DNA from: Providencia stuartii
GTDB taxonomy: Bacteria; Pseudomonadota; Gammaproteobacteria; Enterobacterales; Enterobacteriaceae
Length of the DNA stretch: 64,000 nt
Reading direction: 5' to 3'
NCBI RefSeq assembly: GCF_029277985.1
Contig: NZ_CP119546.1
Location: 1,488,001 to 1,552,000 of the forward strand
Each line of letters starts with the position of its first letter. Within the stretch, counting starts at the first letter, position 1. The notes beneath the pieces were generated by a model. The model was not told where the DNA came from, made no database searches, and was given only the letters and a program-made list of their open reading frames with translations. Below are positions 9,566 through 17,956 of this stretch, piece after piece. The position numbers and the translations under genes were made by a program.

Positions 9566-10336
9566 ATGGCTTACGGTAAAATTCGCCAACCAAAATTATC
9601 GGATGTCATCGAGCAGCGCCTCGAGCATCTTATTTTCGAAGGGACATTACGCCCCGGCGAAAAGCTGCCTCCTGAGCGTGAACTGGCAAAACAGTTCGAC
9701 GTTTCTCGGCCATCAGTACGTGAAGCTATCCAAACCCTCGAAGCCAAAGGGCTATTATCACGCCGTCAAGGTGGTGGTACGTATGTTCAAAAACAAATGT
9801 GGCAAAGTTTTAGTGACCCACTAACCGAACTCCTTACCGGTAATCCAGAATCTCAATTCGATCTTCTTGAAACTCGTCATGCCCTTGAAGGTATAGCGGC
9901 TTATTATGCCGCATTACGCGGTACTGATGAGGATTTAGAACGTATTCGACAAAGTTATGAATTGATCATAAAAGCTCAACAAAGTGGGGATATTGATGCG
10001 GAATCTAATGCGGTTTTGCAATATCAACTTATTGTCACAGAAGCAGCACATAATGTAGTCATACTGCACTTATTACGCTGTATGGTGCCGATGTTGGAAC
10101 AGAATATTCGTCAGAACTTTGAGTTTTTATATACCCGTAAAGAAATGTATAAAGCAGTTAGTGAACATCGTGCTCAGATATTCTCCGCTATAATGGCAAG
10201 AGAACCTGAGAAGGCAAGAGAAGCTTCTCATCGTCATTTAGCATTTATTGAAGAGTTACTTTTGGATATTAGCCGTGAACAAACAAGACGTGAACGCTCT
10301 TTACGTCGGTTGCAACAACATCCTGAATTAAATTAG
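9566..10336 (+). CDS. pdhR: Pyruvate dehydrogenase complex repressor PdhR (GntR family, FadR subfamily)
   Basis: PdhR is a pyruvate-responsive repressor of pdhR-aceEF-lpd and of respiratory genes. The 256 residues have an N-terminal winged helix ([13 protein letters not shown], then [20 protein letters not shown], residues about 10-65). An all-helical FCD effector domain follows. The ATG at 9566 gives [17 protein letters not shown], matching the E. coli N-terminus. A perfect PdhR operator upstream supports autorepression. It is followed by aceE after 165 bases that contain a strong hairpin. Confidence 0.96.
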   Translation: MAYGKIRQPKLSDVIEQRLEHLIFEGTLRPGEKLPPERELAKQFDVSRPSVREAIQTLEAKGLLSRRQGGGTYVQKQMWQSFSDPLTELLTGNPESQFDLLETRHALEGIAAYYAALRGTDEDLERIRQSYELIIKAQQSGDIDAESNAVLQYQLIVTEAAHNVVILHLLRCMVPMLEQNIRQNFEFLYTRKEMYKAVSEHRAQIFSAIMAREPEKAREASHRHLAFIEELLLDISREQTRRERSLRRLQQHPELN

Positions 10337-10413
10337 TAATGCAGATTACTGACTGCTGCGTCTGTATTACTGTGACTACTCTCTGTGAGAGTTCTAGCGG
10401 CAACAACAGCAGG

Positions 10414-10457
10414 GCCTATCTTCCCGCTATTTTCTGCAAAGTAGCGCGAAGATAGGC
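10414..10457 (+). promoter_or_regulatory. Long RNA hairpin between pdhR and aceE
   Basis: GCCTATCTTC-C-CGCTA (10414-10429) pairs with TAGCG-C-GAAGATAGGC (10442-10457), giving 15 base pairs interrupted by one C-C mismatch around a 12-base loop. No T-tract follows, so it is unlikely to be a simple terminator. It could be an mRNA processing or stability element that sets the pdhR/aceE ratio. That role is inferred. Confidence 0.7.
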
Positions 10458-10501
10458 TCCACATAAACATTAAAAAATAGATAACAGATAAGGAATACAC
10501 C

Positions 10502-13168
10502 ATGTCAGATATGTTGAAAAATGACGTGGATCCGATTGAAACTCGCGACTGGCTACAGGCGATTGAATCGGTCATCCGTGAAGAAGGTGTTGATCGTGCT
10601 CAGTTCATTATCGAACAGGTATTGAGCGAAGCGCGTAAAGGCGGTGTAAACATTGCTGCTGGTGCATCTGGTAGTTCTGATTATATCAACACAATTGCTG
10701 TTGAAGACGAGCCTGCATACCCTGGTAACATGGATTTGGAGCGCCGTATTCGCTCCGCAATTCGTTGGAACGCAGTGATGACTGTACTGCGTGCTTCTAA
10801 GAAAGATTTGGAACTGGGTGGCCATATGGCATCATACCAGTCTTCAGCGACTTTATATGAAGTTTGCTTTAACCATTTCTTCCGCGCTCATAACAATAAT
10901 GATGGCGGGGATTTGGTCTTCTTCCAAGGTCATATTTCTCCAGGAATTTACGCTCGTGCATTCTTAGAAGGGCGCTTAACTGAAGAGCAGATGAACAATT
11001 TCCGTCAAGAAATTGGTGGTAAAGGTCTATCTTCTTATCCTCACCCTAAACTGATGCCTGATTTCTGGCAATTCCCAACAGTGTCAATGGGTCTTGGTCC
11101 AATTAACGCAATCTATCAAGCTAAATTCTTGAAATATCTTGATAACCGCGGTTTGAAAGATACTTCTGCACAAAGAGTCTATGCATTCTTAGGTGATGGT
11201 GAGATGGATGAGCCAGAATCTAAAGGTGCAATCACTATCGCAACTCGCGATAAGCTAGATAACCTCGTATTCGTTATTAACTGTAACTTGCAGCGTTTAG
11301 ATGGCCCTGTAACAGGTAACGGCAAAATTGTTAATGAGCTAGAAGGTATCTTTAGCGGTGCTGGCTGGCAAGTTATTAAGGTTATGTGGGGTGATCGTTG
11401 GGATGAACTGCTACGTAAAGATACTAGCGGTAAACTTGTCCAATTGATGAACGAAACCCTTGATGGTGACTATCAGACCTTTAAATCACGTGATGGTGCA
11501 TACGTTCGCGAGCACTTCTTTAATCGTTATCCAGAGACAGCTGCATTAGTTAAAGACATGACTGATGATGAGATTTGGGCTCTGAACCGTGGTGGTCATG
11601 ATCCGAAGAAAGTCTATGCCGCATTTAAAAAAGCAGCAGATACTAAAGGTAAACCAACTGTTATTTTAGCTCAAACCATTAAAGGTTATGGTATGGGTGA
11701 AACAGCAGAAGGTAAAAACATTGCTCACCAAGTGAAAAAAATGAACATGGATGGCGTTCGTCACTTCCGTGATCAGTTCAACGTGCCAGTGGCTGATGAT
11801 CAACTCGAAAAACTGCCATATGTTACGTTTGAAAAAGATTCTGAAGAATACAAATATCTGCATGAGCGTCGTCAAGCATTAGGCGGTTATCTGCCAGCGC
11901 GTCGTACTCACTTTGATGAGAAATTAGAAATCCCTACATTGTCTGATTTCAGCCAATTGCTAGAAGAGCAATCAAAAGAAATTTCAACCACTATCGCATT
12001 TGTTCGTGCGTTAAACGTGATGTTGAAAAACAACTCTATCAAAGATCGTTTAGTCCCAATCATTGCTGACGAAGCACGGACTTTCGGTATGGAAGGTCTG
12101 TTCCGTCAAATTGGTATCTATAGCCCGAAAGGTCAGCAGTATACGCCTCAGGATCGTGAGCAAGTGGCTTACTATAAAGAAGACTCTAAAGGTCAGATCC
12201 TACAAGAAGGGATTAACGAACTGGGTGCAGGTGCATCATGGTTAGCGGCTGCAACATCCTACAGCACGAATAACCTGCCGATGATCCCATTCTACATCTA
12301 CTACTCCATGTTTGGTTTCCAACGTATCGGCGACCTATTGTGGGCAGCAGGTGACCAACAAGCTCGTGGTTTCTTGATTGGTGGTACTTCAGGCCGTACA
12401 ACTTTAAATGGTGAAGGCTTACAACACGAAGATGGTCATAGCCATATTCAATCACTGACTATCCCTAACTGTATCTCTTATGACCCTGCTTATGCTTATG
12501 AAGTTGCAGTCATTATGCAGGACGGTTTAGAGCGTATGTATGGTGAGAAACAAGAGAACGTGTACTATTACATCACGACTCTGAATGAAAACTATCATAT
12601 GCCAGCGATGCCAGAAGGTGTTGAAGAAGGTATCCGCAAAGGTATCTATAAACTGGCTTCAATTGAAGGTAGTAAAGGTAAAGTTCAGCTGTTAGGTTCT
12701 GGTTCAATGATGCGCCATGTTCGCGAAGCGGCTAACGTGCTGTCGACTGAATACGGTATCGGTTCTGATATCTATAGCGTAACCTCGTTCACTGAGTTGG
12801 CGCGTGATGGTCAAGATTGTGAGCGTTGGAATATGCTGCACCCATCTGAAGCACCACGTGTACCTTATGTTGCTCAAGTGATGAATGATGCGCCAGCTGT
12901 TGCATCAACTGACTATATGAAACTGTTTGCAGAACAGATTCGTACTTTCATCCCAGCAAGCGATTATCGTGTATTGGGTACTGATGGTTTCGGTCGTTCT
13001 GACAGCCGTGAAAACCTACGTCACCACTTTGAAGTGGATACATCTTATGTAATCGTTGCGGCGCTAGGTGAATTGGCTAAACGTGGTGAGATTGATGTTA
13101 ACGTCGTTGAAGAAGCGATTAAAAAATACAACATCAACCCAGAAAAAGTTAACCCACGTCTGGCATAA
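10502..13168 (+). CDS. aceE: Pyruvate dehydrogenase E1 component AceE
   Basis: AceE is the thiamine-diphosphate-dependent E1 subunit that decarboxylates pyruvate and acetylates the lipoyl groups of E2. It is homodimeric and cytoplasmic. The 888 residues match the single-chain E1 of gammaproteobacteria (E. coli 887). The thiamine-diphosphate motif is seen as GDGEMDEPE followed downstream by the NCNLQ segment. The start MSDMLKNDVDPIETRDWLQ agrees with homologues. It is 13 bases upstream of aceF, and expression is likely controlled by PdhR through the upstream promoter. Confidence 0.97.
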   Translation: MSDMLKNDVDPIETRDWLQAIESVIREEGVDRAQFIIEQVLSEARKGGVNIAAGASGSSDYINTIAVEDEPAYPGNMDLERRIRSAIRWNAVMTVLRASKKDLELGGHMASYQSSATLYEVCFNHFFRAHNNNDGGDLVFFQGHISPGIYARAFLEGRLTEEQMNNFRQEIGGKGLSSYPHPKLMPDFWQFPTVSMGLGPINAIYQAKFLKYLDNRGLKDTSAQRVYAFLGDGEMDEPESKGAITIATRDKLDNLVFVINCNLQRLDGPVTGNGKIVNELEGIFSGAGWQVIKVMWGDRWDELLRKDTSGKLVQLMNETLDGDYQTFKSRDGAYVREHFFNRYPETAALVKDMTDDEIWALNRGGHDPKKVYAAFKKAADTKGKPTVILAQTIKGYGMGETAEGKNIAHQVKKMNMDGVRHFRDQFNVPVADDQLEKLPYVTFEKDSEEYKYLHERRQALGGYLPARRTHFDEKLEIPTLSDFSQLLEEQSKEISTTIAFVRALNVMLKNNSIKDRLVPIIADEARTFGMEGLFRQIGIYSPKGQQYTPQDREQVAYYKEDSKGQILQEGINELGAGASWLAAATSYSTNNLPMIPFYIYYSMFGFQRIGDLLWAAGDQQARGFLIGGTSGRTTLNGEGLQHEDGHSHIQSLTIPNCISYDPAYAYEVAVIMQDGLERMYGEKQENVYYYITTLNENYHMPAMPEGVEEGIRKGIYKLASIEGSKGKVQLLGSGSMMRHVREAANVLSTEYGIGSDIYSVTSFTELARDGQDCERWNMLHPSEAPRVPYVAQVMNDAPAVASTDYMKLFAEQIRTFIPASDYRVLGTDGFGRSDSRENLRHHFEVDTSYVIVAALGELAKRGEIDVNVVEEAIKKYNINPEKVNPRLA

Positions 13169-13181
13169 GAGGTAAGAATCA

Positions 13182-15044
13182 ATGTCTATTGAAATCCAAG
13201 TGCCTGATATCGGTGCTGATGAAGTTGAAGTCACCGAAGTGATGGTCAAAGTTGGTGATAAAGTAGAAGCAGAGCAATCACTTATCACTGTTGAAGGTGA
13301 TAAAGCTTCTATGGAAGTACCATCTCCACAAGCGGGTGTGGTTAAAGAAATTAAAATTGCAGTTGGTGACAAAGTTACCACCGGTAAATTAATTATGGTA
13401 TTTGAATCAGCAGAAGGTGCCGCTCCAGCGGCTCCTGCTGAGGCTCCGGCTGCACCAGCGGCGGCAGCTGCTGCTGAGTTAAAAGAAGTATCCGTACCTG
13501 ATATTGGTGGTGATGAAGTTGAAGTCACTGACATCATGGTTAAAGTTGGTGATACTGTTACAGAAGAACAGTCACTCATCACTGTTGAAGGCGATAAAGC
13601 GTCTATGGAAGTTCCTGCTCCATTTGCAGGTACGGTCAAAGAAATTAAGATCGCAACAGGTGATAAGGTGAAAACTGGGTCGCTAATTATGGTCTTTGAA
13701 GTCGCCGGTTCTGCACCAGCGGCAGCACCTGCACCAGCAGCGTCAGCATCTGCACCTGCTCCAGCAGCTTCTGCAATTAAAGATGTGAATGTACCAGATA
13801 TCGGTGGTGATGAAGTTGAAGTCACTGAAATCATGGTTAAAGTTGGCGATACTGTTACAGAAGAACAGTCACTCATCACTGTTGAAGGCGATAAAGCGTC
13901 AATGGAAGTACCAGCGCCATTTGCAGGTACAGTCAAAGAAATTAAGATCGCAACAGGTGATAAGGTGAAAACTGGCTCGCTGATCATGACCTTTGAAGTG
14001 GCAGGTGCAGCACCAGCGGCAGCAGCCTCTGCGGCTCCAGCTCCGGCTCCTGCATCATCGGCTCCGGCACCTGCGGCAGCGCCAGCGAAAGCGGCTGATA
14101 GCAAGAATGAATTCGTTGAAAACGAGGCTTATGTTCATGCGACACCAGTTATTCGCCGTTTAGCTCGTGAGTTTGGGGTTAACCTTGCTAAGGTAAAAGG
14201 TACTGGTCGTAAAGGTCGTATTTTGCGTGAAGATGTGCAATCTTACGTTAAAGATGCGATCAAACGTGCTGAAGCGCCTGCCGCAGCGGGTGGTGGCCTG
14301 CCAGGTATGCTGCCATGGCCAAAAGTGGATTACAGCAAGTTTGGTGAAGTTGAAGAAGTTGAACTGGGCCGTATCCAAAAAATCTCCGGTGCTAACCTGA
14401 GCCGTAACTGGGTCATGATCCCTCACGTTACGCTGATGGAAGACGTTGATACTACTGATGTTGAAGAGTTCCGTAAGCAGCAGAACAAAGAAGCAGAGAA
14501 GAAACAGCTAGGTGTTAAAATTACCCCACTGGTGTTTATCATGAAAGCTGTGGCTCGTGCGCTTGAAGAAATGCCACGTTTCAATAGCTCTATTTCTGAA
14601 GATGGGCAACGCCTATTCATGAAGAAATATATCAACATTGGTATTGCGGTTGATACACCTAACGGTCTTGTTGTTCCTGTTATCAAAGATGTGAACAAAA
14701 AAGGCATCATGGAACTTTCTCGCGAACTGATGGAAGTTTCTAAGAAAGCACGTGCAGGTAAATTGACGGCTTCTGATATGCAGGGCGGATGCTTCACGAT
14801 TTCTAGCCTTGGTGGTATCGGAACAACTGGTTTCGCACCAATTGTTAATGCGCCTGAAGTAGCTATTATGGGGCTATCTCGCTCTTCCATGAAACCAGTA
14901 TGGAATGGCAGTGAGTTTGTACCTCGTTTAATGCTACCAATGTCACTTTCATTCGACCATCGTGTGATTGACGGTGCTGATGGTGCTCGCTTTATCACCT
15001 TAGTAGGTCAATTGATGAGCGATATTCGCCGACTGGTGATGTAA
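13182..15044 (+). CDS. aceF: Dihydrolipoyl acetyltransferase E2 AceF with three lipoyl domains
   Basis: AceF forms the core of the pyruvate dehydrogenase complex and transfers acetyl groups to CoA. Domain order is three lipoyl domains with lipoylation lysines at about 41, 139 and 238 (each in GDKASMEVP), joined by Ala/Pro-rich linkers. A peripheral subunit-binding domain ([15 protein letters not shown]) and the catalytic acetyltransferase domain follow, with the active-site segment [11 protein letters not shown] near the C-terminus. The 620 residues compare with 630 in E. coli. Lipoyl domains 2 and 3 are almost identical at DNA level. A terminator follows, separating it from lpd. Confidence 0.97.
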   Translation: MSIEIQVPDIGADEVEVTEVMVKVGDKVEAEQSLITVEGDKASMEVPSPQAGVVKEIKIAVGDKVTTGKLIMVFESAEGAAPAAPAEAPAAPAAAAAAELKEVSVPDIGGDEVEVTDIMVKVGDTVTEEQSLITVEGDKASMEVPAPFAGTVKEIKIATGDKVKTGSLIMVFEVAGSAPAAAPAPAASASAPAPAASAIKDVNVPDIGGDEVEVTEIMVKVGDTVTEEQSLITVEGDKASMEVPAPFAGTVKEIKIATGDKVKTGSLIMTFEVAGAAPAAAASAAPAPAPASSAPAPAAAPAKAADSKNEFVENEAYVHATPVIRRLAREFGVNLAKVKGTGRKGRILREDVQSYVKDAIKRAEAPAAAGGGLPGMLPWPKVDYSKFGEVEEVELGRIQKISGANLSRNWVMIPHVTLMEDVDTTDVEEFRKQQNKEAEKKQLGVKITPLVFIMKAVARALEEMPRFNSSISEDGQRLFMKKYINIGIAVDTPNGLVVPVIKDVNKKGIMELSRELMEVSKKARAGKLTASDMQGGCFTISSLGGIGTTGFAPIVNAPEVAIMGLSRSSMKPVWNGSEFVPRLMLPMSLSFDHRVIDGADGARFITLVGQLMSDIRRLVM

Positions 15045-15050
15045 TAAATA

Positions 15051-15080
15051 AGACCGGCTAATAGGCCGGTCTGTTTTATT
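15051..15080 (+). terminator. Rho-independent terminator after aceF
   Basis: AGACCGGC and GCCGGTCT form a perfect 8-bp stem with loop TAATAG, followed by GTTTTATTT. It separates aceEF from lpd, implying a separate lpd promoter in the next 170 bases. Confidence 0.9.
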
Positions 15081-15248
15081 TAGGCTGGGGCAGAATTTTT
15101 TACTGTTCATCCGAAACGTTGCGAGTCACGTCACGTAATGAGCCTTTTCAGGATGTTAACAATTCTGTAAACTGCTCGCGGTGTGTATTTTCCGGTGGAA
15201 TAATTCGTTTTTTCGGCAGCCCGCTGGACAAAACAAAAAGAGGTCATG

Positions 15249-16676
15249 ATGAGTACTGAAATTAAAGCCCAAGTAGTGGTACTTGGTGCAGGCCCTGCAG
15301 GGTATTCTGCGGCTTTCCGTTGCGCTGACTTAGGTTTAGATACTGTTTTAGTTGAACGTTATTCAACTCTGGGTGGAGTTTGTTTGAACGTTGGTTGTAT
15401 CCCTTCTAAAGCACTATTGCATGTAGCTAAAGTGATTGAAGAGGCTAAAGCCCTCGCTGAACATGGTATTGTTTTTGGTGAGCCAAAAACGGATATTTCC
15501 AAAGTTCGCCTGTGGAAAGAAAAAGTTATTAATCAGCTGACAGGTGGTTTGGCTGGTATGGCAAAAGGCCGTAAAGTGAACGTTGTTAACGGTCTTGGTA
15601 AATTTACTGGTGCTAACACACTGGTTGTTGAAGGCGAAAACGGTAGCACAACGATCAACTTTGATAATGCGATCATAGCTGCGGGTTCACGTCCTATTCA
15701 GTTACCATTTATTCCTCATGAAGATCCACGTATTTGGGATTCAACGGATGCACTAGAACTGAAAGAAGTTCCAGAGCGTTTGTTAGTTATGGGTGGTGGT
15801 ATCATCGGTCTGGAAATGGGGACTGTGTATCATGCTCTGGGTTCTCAAATTGATGTTGTTGAAATGTTTGACCAAGTCATCCCAGCGGCTGACAAAGATG
15901 TGGTTAAAGTATTCACCAAACAAATTAGTAAAAAATTCAACTTACTATTAGAAACAAAAGTGACGGCTGTTGAGGCAAGAGAAGACGGCATCTATGTTTC
16001 TATGGAAGGTAAAAAAGCACCTGCTGAACCACAACGTTATGACGCTGTGCTTGTTGCAATCGGCCGTGTACCAAATGGTAAAAACCTTGATGCAGGTAAA
16101 GCTGGCGTCGAAGTTGATGACCGTGGTTTCATCCATGTCGATAAGCAAATGCGCACGAATGTTCCTCATATTTTTGCTATCGGTGACATCGTTGGTCAAC
16201 CAATGCTGGCACACAAAGGTGTTCATGAAGGGCACGTGGCAGCTGAAGTCATCTCTGGCTTGAAACACTATTTCGATCCAAAAGTTATCCCATCTATCGC
16301 TTACACTGAGCCAGAAGTTGCATGGGTAGGTCTAACAGAGAAAGAAGCGAAAGAGAAAAACATCAGCTATGAAGTCGCAACATTCCCTTGGGCTGCTTCA
16401 GGTCGTGCAATTGCTTCAGACTGTTCAGAAGGTATGACCAAACTGATTTTCGACAAGCAATCTAACCGTGTTATCGGTGGTGCGGTTGTTGGTGTTAACG
16501 GTGGCGAACTGTTAGGTGAAATTGGCCTAGCAATTGAAATGGGTTGTGATGCAGAAGATATCGCATTAACTATCCATGCTCACCCAACACTGTATGAATC
16601 AATTGGTATGGCGGCAGAAATCTACGAAGGTAGCATTACTGACTTACCAAACGCTAAAGCGAAAAAGAAAAAATAA
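15249..16676 (+). CDS. lpdA: Dihydrolipoyl dehydrogenase Lpd (E3)
   Basis: Lpd is the FAD enzyme that reoxidises dihydrolipoamide with NAD+. It is shared by the pyruvate and 2-oxoglutarate dehydrogenase complexes and by the glycine cleavage system encoded later in this window. The FAD motif GAGPAGYSAA, the redox-active pair Cys45-Cys50 (GGVCLNVGCIP), the NAD-binding GGGIIGLEMG and the C-terminal active-site segment IHAHPTLYES are all present. I start at the second of two adjacent ATGs (MSTEIKAQ), matching E. coli, 475 residues. A strong terminator follows. Confidence 0.97.
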   Translation: MSTEIKAQVVVLGAGPAGYSAAFRCADLGLDTVLVERYSTLGGVCLNVGCIPSKALLHVAKVIEEAKALAEHGIVFGEPKTDISKVRLWKEKVINQLTGGLAGMAKGRKVNVVNGLGKFTGANTLVVEGENGSTTINFDNAIIAAGSRPIQLPFIPHEDPRIWDSTDALELKEVPERLLVMGGGIIGLEMGTVYHALGSQIDVVEMFDQVIPAADKDVVKVFTKQISKKFNLLLETKVTAVEAREDGIYVSMEGKKAPAEPQRYDAVLVAIGRVPNGKNLDAGKAGVEVDDRGFIHVDKQMRTNVPHIFAIGDIVGQPMLAHKGVHEGHVAAEVISGLKHYFDPKVIPSIAYTEPEVAWVGLTEKEAKEKNISYEVATFPWAASGRAIASDCSEGMTKLIFDKQSNRVIGGAVVGVNGGELLGEIGLAIEMGCDAEDIALTIHAHPTLYESIGMAAEIYEGSITDLPNAKAKKKK

Positions 16677-16737
16677 TTTCTTAAGTCGCTTTGGTAAACA
16701 GCCTTTTTAATTCGCTGTTTATCAGTAAAGTAGATAG

Positions 16738-16766
16738 AAGCCAATGTGGAAGCACATTGGCTTTTT
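16738..16766 (+). terminator. Rho-independent terminator after lpd
   Basis: AAGCCAATGTG and CACATTGGCTT form a perfect 11-bp stem with a GAAG tetraloop, followed by a T-run. Confidence 0.92.
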
Positions 16767-16925
16767 GCTTTTGTATATAGGTAGTTATATTTTTTGGGTG
16801 ATTATCATATTCATTTAAATAGTTTTCTTAAATAAAAAGCGTCTTTAAGAGTGAAAGATAAATCAATATTAATGATAATGCGTATTTGGCTCATGAAATA
16901 TTACATTCTTTGCGCTAATTACGCT

Positions 16926-17002
16926 TATACTTCAAGTCGCAGCGTTGTTGACTGCGCTCACTCACACTAGTCACGTAGTTGCACCTCGAATTATTTAGAG
17001 TG
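16926..17002 (+). repeat. Degenerate dispersed palindromic repeat, copy A
   Basis: The segment begins TACTTCAAGTCGCAGC and ends GTTGCACCTCGAATTATTTA, imperfect inverted copies of each other. It resembles the small dispersed intergenic repeat (CTTCAAGTTGCAGC ... GCAACTCGAATTATTTAG) common in Yersinia, Serratia and Morganellaceae. A second, more degenerate right end occurs at 17637-17682. Family membership is from memory, not a search. Confidence 0.55.
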
Positions 17003-17041
17003 TAGATTAATCCTCATAACGTATATCAATAAGCAAATGCC

Positions 17042-17395
17042 ATGAAACTGATACCCGCTGCAATTTTAATTCATGTTCCTAATGTGTCCGTAGGCTTAGC
17101 TTGGTACCAGCAAGCTTTTTCGCAAGCGGTAGCCGAGTATCTCCCTGAGTTTGATTTTACGTTATTGCATATAGGGAATTTCACCATTGAAATTGTGCAA
17201 GCGGATGAAAAGGTCAGAGAAGGTAAGCGGGGAACCGTGCTTTATTGGCAAACTGCATCTTTAGATGCTGCAATGAAACATCTAATCACTTTAGGTGCGA
17301 AACTATACCGAGGACCAATGCGAATCGATGGTAACAACCGAATGTGTCAGCTTGAAGATCCGTTTGGTAATTTAATTGGTTTAAAAGGGCAATAA
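17042..17395 (+). CDS. VOC-fold (glyoxalase/bleomycin-resistance-like) protein
   Basis: This 117-residue protein has the single-domain vicinal oxygen chelate pattern: an N-terminal LIHVPNVSVGLAWYQQAF strand-helix, a central FTIEIVQAD strand, and the C-terminal CQLEDPFGNLIGL motif typical of the superfamily. Family members include glyoxalases, dioxygenases and antibiotic-binding proteins. The substrate cannot be read from sequence. The gene stands alone between lpd and acnB, flanked by degenerate dispersed repeats, which suggests an accessory insertion. No clear terminator follows. Confidence 0.8.
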   Translation: MKLIPAAILIHVPNVSVGLAWYQQAFSQAVAEYLPEFDFTLLHIGNFTIEIVQADEKVREGKRGTVLYWQTASLDAAMKHLITLGAKLYRGPMRIDGNNRMCQLEDPFGNLIGLKGQ

Positions 17396-17956
17396 AATCA
17401 ATTAAAACCGTTAAAAAAATTATGACCAATCGTAATGATTTTCCTTATCAATTAGAGAGATAAATAAAATTACGATAAAAGATATAATTTGTGATAACTA
17501 ATGAAAAAGGGCACAAAAGAGGGTGCGTTAACGGTATAAATGCATTATAAAAAGTGTGGCTATAGGCTCTACTGCCAGTTGTGCGCTTTTAATTAAGGTG
17601 TTGTCATGCTCTTCATCGGGGGGTGATGCCCCTTGCGGCTGATTCACTGGTCGCCTAGCTGCACCTTGAATTAACTAGAGTTTATATCTGCTTTTTGTGA
17701 CTGATTATAGAATCTTAAACTAAAAACAACCTGTAATAGATGATTAGGGCCTAAAGTAAGTAGAAGTATGTTGCTTTCTTGTGAATGAATTAACATTCTA
17801 TTTAAACTCTGCTATGCTGAGTGCCCGAAGCTGGACATAATTTTACTGCCATTGAGATTATGCGAGCAAATTCCTCTGACCTGGCACCGGATGATGTTTT
17901 TTCAAGATGGTGCAGACAGCCGGGTATATAAATTACAATGAAGCGAGGAGAACGTC
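17396..17956. other. Intergenic region upstream of acnB
   Basis: About 560 bases without a convincing coding frame. It contains the degenerate dispersed repeat end at 17637-17682 and must contain the acnB promoter. No operator was recognised with confidence. Confidence 0.5.
17637..17682 (+). repeat. Degenerate dispersed repeat, copy B right end
   Basis: GATTCACTGGTCGCCTAG followed by CTGCACCTTGAATTAACTAG shares the right-end signature of copy A (GCACCTCGAATTATTTAGAG) in the same orientation. Left-end similarity is weak. Confidence 0.45.

Noticed and set aside
13064..14104. 346-codon open frame on the minus strand across aceF
   Set aside because: It is antisense to the Ala/Pro-rich lipoyl domains and linkers of aceF and is Ala/Ser/Thr-rich only as a shadow of that codon use. 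No family features or start signals.
16861..16880. Fur-box-like AATGATAATG sequence after lpd
   Set aside because: Only about half of the Fur consensus matches, and it is not placed at a promoter of an iron gene.
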